DNA from: Lentisphaeria bacterium
Lineage (GTDB): Bacteria; Verrucomicrobiota; Lentisphaeria; JABSQK01; UBA12247
Direction: 5' to 3'
Assembly: GCA_003477185.1 (NCBI GenBank)
Contig: DMTJ01000567.1
Span: 1 to 17,783, forward strand
Length of the DNA: 17,783 nucleotides
Shown here: positions 1-7,740 of the stretch, in pieces
How the letters are laid out: each line of letters opens with the position of its first letter
Numbering within the stretch: the first letter of the stretch is position 1
Notes under the pieces: generated by a model
What the model saw: only the letters and a program-made list of their open reading frames with translations
Database searches by the model: none
What the model was told of the DNA's origin: nothing
Made by a program: the position numbers and the translations under genes

Positions 1-1571
1 GGTGGCGATCTTGTGGTCAATAACTCCGTACTCGACCGCAACCAGGCTGGCACGACCTGCGCCGCCATCTGGTTCGATATCTCCTGCTTGGACTACTTCC
101 AACTGGCCAACTGCACCGTGGCTGCGCACACGGTTGGCAGCAGCGCCCTGAGCATTGGCCTCAGCCAGCATGATGACACAGTCGACCTGCTCAACTCCAT
201 CTTTGTCTCCAACATCCCCACCGCCATCCAAGGCGAATTCACCACGATGTCGCACTGCACTGTTTTATGGCAACCAGTTCGACTTCGAAGACAACTTGAT
301 GCAATACTATCGGCGCGGACGCGCTCAATGCCCCACGGGCGTCGACGCCGTGCTCGACGTGCGCCCCCGCCGCGACGAGAACTACCGACCGTAGCCCGCC
401 GCCACCGGGATCGACCGTGGCGACAGCGCCGCAGTCAGCACGGCCGCCGACCTTGCGTCTGCCGCCATCTTGGCGGCCTCGCTTTCGACGTCGGCGCCTT
501 CGAGCTGCAAGTGAATTTCCCGGCCGACCTCACTCCGAATTCGCTCTCATTGAACTCAGCAGCGACGGCGACCTTGACCTGCGCTTTGAAAACAGCTTTC
601 ATCTCGCGGCCGACAGCCCGGCGATCGCCGCTGGTAACAGCGAGGACCTGCCAGGCAACCTTCGCACCGATTTCGACGGCCTGCCACGGCGCATTGGCCC
701 CTTCGATATGGGCGTCTACGAGAGCGCTAACGCCTGCTCTAGGCGACAATGACGAGGATCGCTTATACCTAAGCGTCACCGACGACGGCGGCGACCTCGC
801 CGTGACGGAGTTCACAGTGACCGTCGCCCCGCGCCACGATCCCGCCGAAGTAACCGCGCTGCCCAGCTTTGCCAGCTGGACAGGATCATGTCGGTCTCGC
901 CGCATTCGTGGCCGCCGTCAAGCGCTATCAGGAGTGGACTCTGGCAGAGACCCCAGGCGGCATTTGGACCCTGGCCGTGGATGCTCGCTTTGCCCCGGCC
1001 CCGTCACCCGCAGCTGGAATCTGCATGCAGCCCCAGAAAGCGGGCTCTTTCTTAGCGATCTGGCCACTGGGTTAGACTCGAAATGGCTGCCAAAAGCACG
1101 CTCACTGCGGATTCTGTGGGGCAGAGAGAGTTTGTCATTCGCTACACGCTGACCGCATTTCCGATGACCTTGTATCGCTGCTGGAATCTGGTGGCGATGC
1201 CCGTCGTCCCAGTCGTGACTCAGTCGGAGTTATTGTCTCCGCCTCCACTGCTGCCAAATTCGCGGTTGGACGGCGTGGATTCAGTCCCGGCGGAACTCGC
1301 TCCGCCATTCGAGGCAATGGCGCGAGCTCGTGATTGAAGGCAGCAAGGCTCCGGCCGAGTTTTGGCGGACTTCCTTGCCGCTTGTGGGCTGGAACTACTT
1401 TGGTGTCGTCGGCACTCCGCCCTGGCACGCCCGGCCGTAGCCGAGGTGCTCGAAGCCTCGGGCCTCATTTTCCGCCCGCTGTGGTACAAACCGAAGGCGC
1501 GTCGCTGGCGCAACACCCCGCTCTATCCCGGCAGGGGCGACATCGTCTACGCCTTAGCAGCACGTCGATAA
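1..1571 (+). pseudogene. Decayed beta-helix surface protein (choice-of-anchor type), 5' end outside window
   Basis: Protein-like sequence runs through the whole stretch but changes reading frame repeatedly, at roughly 265, 470, 530, 745, 880, 1080, 1260 and 1430. The first ~85 residues look like beta-helix coils (NCTV, LNSIFVSN). Two modules end in the usual closing motif: FDVGAFE at 484-504 and FDMGVYE at 702-722, the second preceded by FHLAADSPAIAAGN. A cadherin/Ig-like stretch follows (DRLYLSVTDDGGDLAVTEF, about 755-815). The C-terminus has RCWNLVAMPVVP near 1170-1205 and PLYPGRGDIVYAL just before the TGA at 1569-1571, the pattern of a C-terminal domain common in large exported PVC-group proteins. 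One in-frame TAG occurs at 392-394. In life this would be a secreted or surface-anchored protein. With about eight frame changes it cannot be expressed as one protein. A local burst of sequencing errors is the alternative, but the neighbouring genes are clean. Confidence 0.72.
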
Positions 1572-1937
1572 ACTCGCGTCTGCTTTGAATACGCCTTTCG
1601 GGCAACTGCAGCCAGACTCCGCACACGGTAGGCATAACTTGAGCTTTGCGAAAACAGGCCACAAGTTGCCTCGAAATTGGTCGTTCTCGCGACGACGGGA
1701 GTTTTATCCACGAGCTACGAACGGCACGATTACGATTTTGAAGGGGTCACCGTAGGCAGACCCAAACGGACCCTCCCATTCGCTGGGAGCGCAGGTGCCC
1801 CGCCTGCCCCGCGCCGCACAGACAAAGGCGGAGCGGCTCGCCCGCCCAGCTTGTGCAGCGGGCGACTGCCAAACCAAGAGAAAGGGAGACAGACTTCTAG
1901 GCTTGACCAGAATTCCAAAACAGGTAGTGTTTCCGGC
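1572..1937. other. Intergenic stretch with a GC-rich repeat-like segment
   Basis: There is no convincing gene here. A frame stays open from 1677 into ychJ but its composition is not protein-like. At 1782-1860 a GC-rich segment begins with a short hairpin (GCAGG, 7-base loop, CCTGC at 1791-1807). From memory it resembles a short dispersed non-coding repeat seen in Verrucomicrobiota genomes, but I cannot confirm that. The end of the stretch carries a possible promoter for ychJ. Confidence 0.4.
1903..1930 (+). promoter_or_regulatory. Possible sigma-70-type promoter for ychJ
   Basis: TTGACC at 1903-1908 is a five-of-six match to a -35 box. After a 16-base spacer it is followed by TAGTGT at 1925-1930, a weak -10 box that keeps the T, A and last T. 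The ATG at 1938 would then sit near the transcription start, giving a very short or absent leader, in keeping with the lack of a clear Shine-Dalgarno site. This is pattern matching only. Confidence 0.25.
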
Positions 1938-2360
1938 ATGTCGATTACTGACCAGAAACCCGACTCAGAATCAAGCGCCGCCTGTCCTTGTGGTTCCGGC
2001 AAGACATTTGGCGCTTGCTGTGGTCCGCTCATCGCTGGGACTTCCAACGCCACTGGTGTGGAGGCGCTCATGCGTTCTCGCTATACCGCGTTTGTCCTGC
2101 GAGATCTCGACTACCTGGTCCGAACGCACCGGCACCCGTCGCCAGGAGAGTTACGTCGCGATCTAGCGGTAGGAATTGATCAGCAGCGGTGGCTTGGGCT
2201 GGTCGTCCACCATGCACAGCAGAAGGGCAACGTCGGCTTCGTCAGCTTCACGGCGAGCTATGTCGCCGCTGGCCAAGTCGGCGAATTAAGCGAGCATTCA
2301 CAATTTTGCCGACGCAACAAGCGCTGGTTCTATGTGAGCGGCGAACCGCTTACCCGCTGA
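1938..2360 (+). CDS. ychJ: YchJ/UPF0225 family SEC-C motif protein
   Basis: A 140-residue protein of the YchJ (UPF0225) family, whose E. coli member is about 150 residues. It has an N-terminal SEC-C zinc-binding motif, CPCGSGKTFGACC at residues 16-28, with Cys and the terminal Cys pair as metal ligands. The family signature ALMRSRYTAF follows at 43-52, and then the NTF2-like YchJ domain to the end, including FVSFTASY near 101-108 and RWFYVSGE near 129-136. The molecular role of the family is not settled; the SEC-C motif suggests a zinc-stabilised contact surface like that at the SecA C-terminus. I chose the ATG at 1938 because the open frame upstream back to 1677 has unlikely composition and the SEC-C motif normally lies near the N-terminus. 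It is probably monocistronic: the beta-helix remnant lies upstream and a long gap lies downstream. Confidence 0.88.
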   Translation: MSITDQKPDSESSAACPCGSGKTFGACCGPLIAGTSNATGVEALMRSRYTAFVLRDLDYLVRTHRHPSPGELRRDLAVGIDQQRWLGLVVHHAQQKGNVGFVSFTASYVAAGQVGELSEHSQFCRRNKRWFYVSGEPLTR

Positions 2361-2729
2361 GTCGGTCTGAATCCGTCGAGTGGGGGCTGCTCAGACGGGT
2401 TTTAGAGCTCTGTCCAGTTGGGGAAGAACAGCCCGCGAGCCGACCTCAGGGAGACGGGCTCCTTGCAGGGGGCAGCGTAGCGGCAAACATGCAAGAACAA
2501 TAGTGGGATGACTCGTGCTGTAAGAGGTCACTACGTTCCCAAGCTGGGGAGAGGGGGGGCTCCGGCCAGGCCCTAAACGACCGGGGATTTATCATTTATC
2601 CACTGGTTTCGATCGCGGGCACAGACTAAGGTTCGCGGGCCCGGGGACTCTAGTCTCGCGAAAACGCCGACGTACGCCCCAGCCATCAAGACACTTTACA
2701 TACCTAATTTTAGCAGAACGGACCGATCA
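2361..2729. other. Intergenic stretch with inverted repeats, no gene
   Basis: No coding sequence is supported. Overlapping inverted repeats lie near 2623-2662: AGACTA (2623-2628) with TAGTCT (2651-2656), and TTCGCG (2632-2637) with CGCGAA (2657-2662). The two stems are mutually exclusive. They lie 70-100 bases upstream of the fucosidase start and could be a regulatory structure or a ychJ terminator without a U-tract. I see no clear promoter boxes or Shine-Dalgarno site before 2730. Confidence 0.35.
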
Positions 2730-4559
2730 ATGACAAGCTCAGCAAACAAGTCTGATGTAGCCAAGCAAAGTGCTGGCGAAATGGATGAACTCTGGGGCGA
2801 TCAATCTAGCACAGCGACCTGCGATAATCCCCGTCTTCAGCGTTTTGTGGATGAAAAGTATGCGATGTTTATCCACTGGGGGCTCTATTCGACGCTCGGC
2901 GGAGCATGGAAAGGGAAGACTCACTATGGGATTGGGGAATGGATCATGCATCCTGCCATGGCTGGTATTCCCGTGGATGAGTACAAGGCACTGGCCAAGG
3001 ACTTCAATCCGGTCGGATTCGATGCTAAGAAGATTGTGAAGCTGGCAAAGGATGCCGGGATGCGCTGTATCGTGATCACGTCGAAGCACCACGAAGGCTT
3101 CGCGATGTTCGATTCGAAGGTGAGCGACTTCACGATTACAAAGGCGACGCCGTTTAAACGAGATCCGCTGCGCGAACTGGCAGATGCTTGCGCGGAGGAA
3201 GGGATTGCGCTGGGGTTGTATTACTCGCAGAATATGGATTGGACTGAGCCTGATGGCGGGTCCACGTTCTGCCCGCCCGCGGATCGCGACCCGGATTTTG
3301 CTCGCTATTTCGACGACAAGGTCGTGCCGCAGTTGACGGAATTGCTGACCGGCTACGGCCCGATCGATCTCGTTTGGTTCGACACACCGGGTGGGATGGC
3401 GGCAAGCTATTCGCAGCGTTTGGTCGACCTGGTGCACGAGTTGCAGCCGGACTGTTTGGTAAACAGTCGAGTCGGGAACGGGCTGGGAGTCTATTCCGGG
3501 CTGGGGGACATGGAGCTCCCGACCAAGACTCCCACAGATGGCGGTGCCTATGAGTGCGTCGACACCACCAACAACTCTTGGGCCTACGCCTACTATGACA
3601 CCCATTGGAAGTCACCAGCCAGAATTGCTCATTCGCTGGTGCGGGTTGCTGCGCGCGGCTGCCGCCTGATGCTCAATGTGGGACCTGATGGTACTGGCGA
3701 CATTCCCGAGGAAGCCTGCACCAGCCTGACAGAGGCTGGTGATTGGATCCGCGGGCATGGCGAGGCCATCTATGGAACTGGGCCATCGCCGTTTCCACCG
3801 TTCAGCTGGGGTGATTGCACGACGAAGGGGGACAACCTCTACCTGCACATATTCAGACGCCCCGCCAGCGGTCGACTGACATTGGCCGCCATGGGAAGCA
3901 TTGTCAAAAGTGTGACGTTCTTGCGCAATGACGTCCCTATCCCCTTTAACCAGAAACGTGATCTGGTTACCATCGATCTCCCAGAGTGGGAACGTGCTGC
4001 AATCGGCACCGTGATTCAGGTGGCCTGCAAGGGCGAACCCAAGGCTCTGCACGAGGAACTCATCATCGACGGGGAGCATGCCTTGAATGTCCCAGCGGAG
4101 TACGCGCAGACTACGCATGGCGTTTCGTTGGAGGAGCTCAGGTGGATGGAGACCTTCGGCGAATGGAAGGCACAGCAGAATCTGAAGGACTGGGAGAGCC
4201 CGGACTGCTACGCGTCGTGGCAGGTGGATGTCCTCGAGGCAGGGCTCTACTTGGTGATCCTCGAGTACGCGTGCGATGTGGCCGCGGAGGGCTCCGAATG
4301 GTTACTCAAGTCGGCCGATGACCAGTTGCAGTTCGTCGCGCTTGAGACCGGCATGTCCGACCATGCGGCACACGGACGGCGGAGTCGCCTTCGCTATCGA
4401 GAAGTGCGCGCTGGGCTGATTCGTTTCGATTCGACAGGCTGCCAGGAGTTGCGGCTCACGCCATGCAATGCCGATACATTCGGAGACGTCTGGTTTGCCA
4501 GGCTGTTGATCGACCCTTGGCGCGGTAATGGCAGAGCGGTGATCCCAGCGCGCCCGTGA
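2730..4559 (+). CDS. Alpha-L-fucosidase, glycoside hydrolase family 29
   Basis: A 609-residue GH29 enzyme that hydrolyses terminal alpha-L-fucose from glycans. The catalytic (beta/alpha)8 domain covers about residues 35-350. It contains FIHWG at 47-51, the strongly conserved HHEGF at 120-124, and LVWFD at 214-218, whose D218 occupies the nucleophile position of the family. NVGPDGTG at 316-323 is the usual end-of-barrel motif. E275 in the segment before NNSWAY is a candidate acid/base, but that residue varies between GH29 subfamilies. Residues ~350-600 form one or two beta-rich domains, possibly carbohydrate-binding. No signal peptide is visible: the N-terminus is polar, so the enzyme may be cytoplasmic or the true start may differ. 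It lies convergent to a sulfatase remnant, a pairing typical of loci for sulfated fucans. No Shine-Dalgarno site precedes the ATG. A long open frame on the opposite strand (2739-3605) is a shadow. Confidence 0.93.
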   Translation: MTSSANKSDVAKQSAGEMDELWGDQSSTATCDNPRLQRFVDEKYAMFIHWGLYSTLGGAWKGKTHYGIGEWIMHPAMAGIPVDEYKALAKDFNPVGFDAKKIVKLAKDAGMRCIVITSKHHEGFAMFDSKVSDFTITKATPFKRDPLRELADACAEEGIALGLYYSQNMDWTEPDGGSTFCPPADRDPDFARYFDDKVVPQLTELLTGYGPIDLVWFDTPGGMAASYSQRLVDLVHELQPDCLVNSRVGNGLGVYSGLGDMELPTKTPTDGGAYECVDTTNNSWAYAYYDTHWKSPARIAHSLVRVAARGCRLMLNVGPDGTGDIPEEACTSLTEAGDWIRGHGEAIYGTGPSPFPPFSWGDCTTKGDNLYLHIFRRPASGRLTLAAMGSIVKSVTFLRNDVPIPFNQKRDLVTIDLPEWERAAIGTVIQVACKGEPKALHEELIIDGEHALNVPAEYAQTTHGVSLEELRWMETFGEWKAQQNLKDWESPDCYASWQVDVLEAGLYLVILEYACDVAAEGSEWLLKSADDQLQFVALETGMSDHAAHGRRSRLRYREVRAGLIRFDSTGCQELRLTPCNADTFGDVWFARLLIDPWRGNGRAVIPARP

Positions 4560-4606
4560 TCATGGTGCTGGTCCATTGTGGGCTGTTGGATAATAATTGA
4601 GGATTT

Positions 4607-5215
4607 TCAGGATAGCTTCGGAGGCCAGACCCGGGCGGTTGTGTTGGCGTTGTGATACCACGGGATGTGGTCGACGCCGATCGCCTCGGTATTGGCGATT
4701 CGCTGGTCAAACTCCGCGCTGCAGTGAAACGGATCGGCGTCTGCCGGGAATGGGTGGCTGAAGCAGTCCGTGTGGGCCTTCAGGCGCTCCTTCATCATCT
4801 GCAATACGCTCTGATGTTCGGGGGCCGCTGCTAAGTTTTTGGTTTCGCAGGGATCGGCAGCGAGGTCGTAGAGCTGCTCCGGCTCGAGGCAATGGGCGAA
4901 GGCATGGCCGTTGATGCAGCCCTAGTCCTGCAGGCGTAGGTCATTGAGGTTGGGTGCCTCGGTGAGGTCGCCAGCCTTCATGCGCTCGTAGTGGTCCTGC
5001 GTGTAGCGCACGGCGATGTACTTCCAGGAGCCGAACCGGACAGCTCGTGAGAAGCCATACTCGAAGTAGAGGTCGTCGCGAGCGCTGTCTGCCTTGCCAG
5101 TGAGGTGTGGCAGCAGAGAGAGTCCGTCGATCTGCACCCCGGCCGGTGGCGATAAGCCGCAGATATCCAGAACGGTGGGGACAAAGTCGACACTCAACAG
5201 GAGATCCCCGCCATT
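4607..5215 (-). pseudogene. Sulfatase (arylsulfatase A-like) C-terminal remnant with in-frame TAG
   Basis: Read on the minus strand, this is the last ~200 residues of a type I sulfatase. SVDFVPTVLDICGLSPP, then DGLSLLPHLTG, then LYFEYGFSRAVRFGSWKYIA match the C-terminal part of the family. After a TAG at 4924-4922 the same frame continues with GHAFAHCLEPEQLYDLAADP and ETKNLAAAPEHQ, the classic YDL..DP.E..NLA ending, and closes with TGA at 4609-4607. The whole N-terminal catalytic half, including the formylglycine C/S-x-P-x-R motif, is absent. Similarity stops near 5215 and an in-frame TGA lies at 5233-5231. It is therefore a 5'-deleted remnant, further hit by a nonsense change. The substrate is unknown, but the adjacent fucosidase makes a sulfated fucan plausible. 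The 47 bases to the convergent fucosidase gene contain no clear terminator. Confidence 0.85.
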
Positions 5216-5309
5216 ACGTGAACTCTGTCTTCATCGCTCTACTCCCGGTTACTTGCCTGATATACCATTTCCTGTTTCGCGAGTGCTTGCAAGTCCTGGC
5301 GATCGCATA

Positions 5310-5400
5310 GGCCGCTAGTGGCGGGCAGAGTTCCCGCCGGGAACTACCTGCGCGAGGCAGGGAGCCCCCGGGGGAGGAGGTGCCGCCAGCTTAGGCCGCT
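5310..5400. repeat. GC-rich inverted-repeat cluster downstream of mscS
   Basis: AGTTCCCG (5329-5336), one base, then CGGGAACT (5338-5345) is a perfect palindrome that can fold as a 7-bp stem with a 3-base loop. CCCCCGGGGG lies at 5365-5374. The outer flanks, GGCCGCTAGTGGCGGG and GCCGCCAGCTTAGGCC, are imperfect inverted copies of each other. The last bases overlap the mscS stop. It may act as a terminator for mscS (no T-tract seen) or be a small non-coding repeat element sitting at the break of the sulfatase gene. Confidence 0.45.
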
Positions 5401-6188
5401 GTGTGCACATCCAGTTGTGGAAACGGGATCTCGATTCCGGCTTTGTCCAGCGCTTCTTTTAGCTTCTGGTGGGCCTCGAAATGAACCGCCCAATAATCTG
5501 GTGTCTTGCACCAAGGGCGCACGACCAAGTTCACCGATGAATCGGCCATCTGGACCACTTCAATGACTGGCGCAGGGGCGGACAGGATCGGAGCGATGGT
5601 CTTCAAGGTCTCAGAAATAGTTTCCTTCGCTTGATTGATATTGGCGCCATAAGCAATCCCTACGACCATATCGACGCGGCGCGTGTCGTTTGCGCTGTGG
5701 TTGGTAATTGCCCCACCCCAGATGGAGTTGTTGGGGATAATGATCTTCTTGTTGTCGCCGGTTTTCATACTGGTAGCCATCAGATCCAGTGCGGTCACGA
5801 CGCCCAGCTGTCCGGCGGTCTCGATCAGATCACCGATTCTAAATGGCCGGTTGATCGAGATCATGACGCCAGCGGCCAGATTACCGAGCGCATCTTTGAA
5901 GGCGAAGCCAAGAATGAAGCCGGATACACCCAGGCCGGTGATAAAGGGGGCCATGTCTACGCCCAGTTGCCGCAACGCAACCATAAGCACCATGATCCAC
6001 AGCACTTTATGCAGGACACTCATGCAGAGCGATTTCAACAGCTCGTCGAACCTGTCCGAGTGATCCATCGCCTTTCTGCATTGGGTCAAAGCCCAGCCTA
6101 TTACCATGCCGCCAATAATTAGGACAAGTATCGCTGTGGCGACTCCATACCCTTTGTCCAGCGCGAAATTCTTGATTGTCTCAGTCAT
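5391..6188 (-). CDS. mscS: Small-conductance mechanosensitive channel, MscS family
   Basis: A 265-residue MscS-type channel that opens under membrane tension to release osmolytes during hypo-osmotic shock. It acts as an inner-membrane heptamer. Three membrane helices lie at about 15-35, 57-78 and 82-112. The pore-lining TM3 has the Gly/Ala pattern GFAFKDALGNLAAGV (94-108), followed by NRPFRIGDLIE (113-123) of the beta domain. The protein ends in GIEIPFPQLDVH, the hallmark of the cytoplasmic alpha/beta cage. Length is close to E. coli MscS (286). The ATG at 6188 is preceded by GGGAG about 7 bases upstream. It shares the strand with fcl, 84 bases downstream of it, and could be transcribed with it or from its own weak promoter in the gap. 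The reading frame is intact. Confidence 0.94.
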   Translation of the reverse strand: MTETIKNFALDKGYGVATAILVLIIGGMVIGWALTQCRKAMDHSDRFDELLKSLCMSVLHKVLWIMVLMVALRQLGVDMAPFITGLGVSGFILGFAFKDALGNLAAGVMISINRPFRIGDLIETAGQLGVVTALDLMATSMKTGDNKKIIIPNNSIWGGAITNHSANDTRRVDMVVGIAYGANINQAKETISETLKTIAPILSAPAPVIEVVQMADSSVNLVVRPWCKTPDYWAVHFEAHQKLKEALDKAGIEIPFPQLDVHTAA

Positions 6189-6272
6189 GCCGTTTCTCCC
6201 ATGATTTTAGTTTGCAATACGGAACCTTACACACATCACCGAGGCATTCAAGCTGATCCAGTAGCCCGGCAT

Positions 6273-7229
6273 TTAGCGAATTCGAATTTCTCCGCTCTCC
6301 AAGCCAGCGAGAAACTCCTGATAGGTGCGCTCGATTCCTGCCTGCAGCGGGATCTGGGGCTTCCAGCCAGTTGCAAAAATCTTGGTGTTGTCCATCAGCT
6401 TCCGCATGGTGCCATCGGGCTTCTCGGTGTCGAAGCTAATCTCGCCTTCAAAGCCTACCGCGTCCTTGATCAACAACGCGAGCTCGCCGATTGAGACATC
6501 AGCACCGCTACCCAGGTTTACCCAATCTGGCGGATCTTCGGTTTGAAGCAGGGTGAAGATCGCCTCCGACAGATCATCCACGTGCATGAACTCGCGTCGC
6601 GGTGTTCCGGTGCCCCAGACCAAGACCTCACTGGCGCCAGACTCCTTTGCTTCGTGGATGCGCCGCATCAGGGCCGGCAGCACGTGGCTGTTCTCCGGGT
6701 GATAGTTATCGCCCGGGCCATAGAGATTGGTCGGCATGCAGGCATGATAGCAGACGCCATACTGGCTGCGATAGAACTGACACAGCTTCATCCCTGCGAT
6801 CTTCGCAATGGCGTAGGCCTCATTGGTCGCCTCCAACGGAGAGGTGAGCAATGACTCCTCTTCGATGGGCTGCGGCGCTTCCTTGGGGTAGATGCAGGAG
6901 CTGCCGAGGAACAGCAGGCGCTTCACGCCGGCCTCATAGGCACGGTGGATGGTGTTGAGCGCAATCGCGAGGTTTTCCCGTGCGAACTCCGCAGGATACG
7001 TACTGTTGGCCATTATACCCCCGACCCGAGCTGCTGCGATGACCGCAACTTCCGGCTTTTCGTCCTGGTAGAACTGCGCCACAGCCCGGTCATCGAGCAG
7101 GTCGAGTTCCTGACGCGTGCGCGTGATTGTCGTAGTGCAGCCTGCCTTTTGGAGGCGACGTACGACGGCGCCACCGACCATGCCACGATGACCAGCGACA
7201 TAAACTCGGGTATTCTCTGCAATTTTCAT
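6273..7229 (-). CDS. fcl: GDP-L-fucose synthase
   Basis: A 318-residue short-chain dehydrogenase of the extended NDP-sugar epimerase type. It converts GDP-4-keto-6-deoxy-D-mannose to GDP-L-fucose with NADPH by 3,5-epimerisation and 4-reduction, in the cytoplasm. The Rossmann motif GHRGMVG is at 13-19. The catalytic triad is visible: Ser in LGSSCIYP (109-115) and Y139-x-x-x-K143 in [25 protein letters not shown] is the family signature for substrate binding, and [10 protein letters not shown] follows. Length matches E. coli Fcl (321). The ATG overlaps the stop of the upstream gmd remnant as ATGA (7229-7226), showing an ancestral gmd-fcl operon with translational coupling. Since gmd is broken, expression may now depend on a new promoter or on read-through. 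The symbol wcaG is also used. Confidence 0.95.
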   Translation of the reverse strand: MKIAENTRVYVAGHRGMVGGAVVRRLQKAGCTTTITRTRQELDLLDDRAVAQFYQDEKPEVAVIAAARVGGIMANSTYPAEFARENLAIALNTIHRAYEAGVKRLLFLGSSCIYPKEAPQPIEEESLLTSPLEATNEAYAIAKIAGMKLCQFYRSQYGVCYHACMPTNLYGPGDNYHPENSHVLPALMRRIHEAKESGASEVLVWGTGTPRREFMHVDDLSEAIFTLLQTEDPPDWVNLGSGADVSIGELALLIKDAVGFEGEISFDTEKPDGTMRKLMDNTKIFATGWKPQIPLQAGIERTYQEFLAGLESGEIRIR

Positions 7230-7545
7230 TCGCTTTGTTTTCCAATGAGTGCCAGATCCGACTGCGTCATGATAGCGACCAGTTCGGAGAATTTAGTGTT
7301 GGGTTCCGAGCCAAGTTCTGCCTTGGCCTTGGCCGGATTGCCAATGAGAAAATTCTACTTCCGTAGGGCGGAAATAGCAAGGATTCAAGGCGACGCGCAC
7401 TTTGCCGCTGCGCCGGTCGACTCCCTTTTCTTCCACACCTTCTCCGACAAACTCTAACTCCATCCCGAGTTCACGAAATGCCAGATCGACAAACTCACGC
7501 ACGGTATGGGTTTCGTTTGTCGCCAGGACGTAGTCATCGGGTGCC
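7226..7545 (-). pseudogene. gmd: GDP-mannose 4,6-dehydratase C-terminal remnant with one-base frameshift
   Basis: The minus strand begins with PDDYVLATNETHTVREFV and continues through FVGEGVEEKGVDRRSGKV and NPCYFRPTEVEF, the C-terminal part of GMD, which makes the substrate of Fcl from GDP-mannose. At a run of four A on the plus strand (7349-7352, TTTT on the coding strand) the frame slips by one. Removing one base restores [20 protein letters not shown] and then [19 protein letters not shown] up to a TGA at 7228-7226 that overlaps the fcl ATG. The first ~250 residues, with the Rossmann and Y-x-x-x-K motifs, are missing: similarity ends near 7545, where a 7-bp inverted repeat lies. The 5' truncation cannot be a sequencing slip, although the one-base shift could be. 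Confidence 0.88.
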
Positions 7546-7560
7546 TTCTTTCTGGCACCC
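7539..7560. repeat. Inverted repeat at the gmd breakpoint
   Basis: GGGTGCC (7539-7545), 8-base loop TTCTTTCT, then GGCACCC (7554-7560). It sits exactly where gmd homology ends, so it may mark the end of an inserted element or the site of a deletion. Confidence 0.5.
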
Positions 7561-7740
7561 CTCCGGGAAGGGGAGCCGTGAAATTCTCTGGTATCCCGTA
7601 GGGATAATCCAACGTAGCCGCTCCGGATGGAAATCGGGGGGCGGGGGCGGCTCGATGGGCTAGGGTGGAGCGCCTCGGCTATCAGGGCGTGCCGTGCAAG
7701 ATCTCGAATCCGACCTGTCCCGCCTGCTAACCAACGAAGA
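7546..7740. other. Non-coding junction between gmd and exonuclease remnants
   Basis: No recognisable coding sequence is present. A second small palindrome, TATCCC-GTA-GGGATA, lies at 7592-7606, and a G-rich run follows near 7630-7650. The two hairpins and lack of protein-like frames suggest a non-coding repeat element inserted between two broken genes. I see no terminal repeats or target-site duplication that would define its limits. Confidence 0.35.

Noticed and set aside
435..905. Minus-strand open frame of 156 codons
   Set aside because: The plus strand carries the beta-helix and Ig-like motifs here; the minus frame shows none.
1677..1937. N-terminal extension of ychJ back to 1677
   Set aside because: Its composition is low in protein-like character, it covers a repeat-like segment, and the family starts close to the SEC-C motif.
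2399..2410. GTTTTAGAGCTC resembles the start of a type II CRISPR repeat
   Set aside because: Only one copy is present, with no spaced repeats, no tracrRNA-like sequence and no cas gene.
2739..3605. Minus-strand open frame of 288 codons
   Set aside because: It lies entirely antisense to the well-supported GH29 fucosidase and has no recognisable domain.
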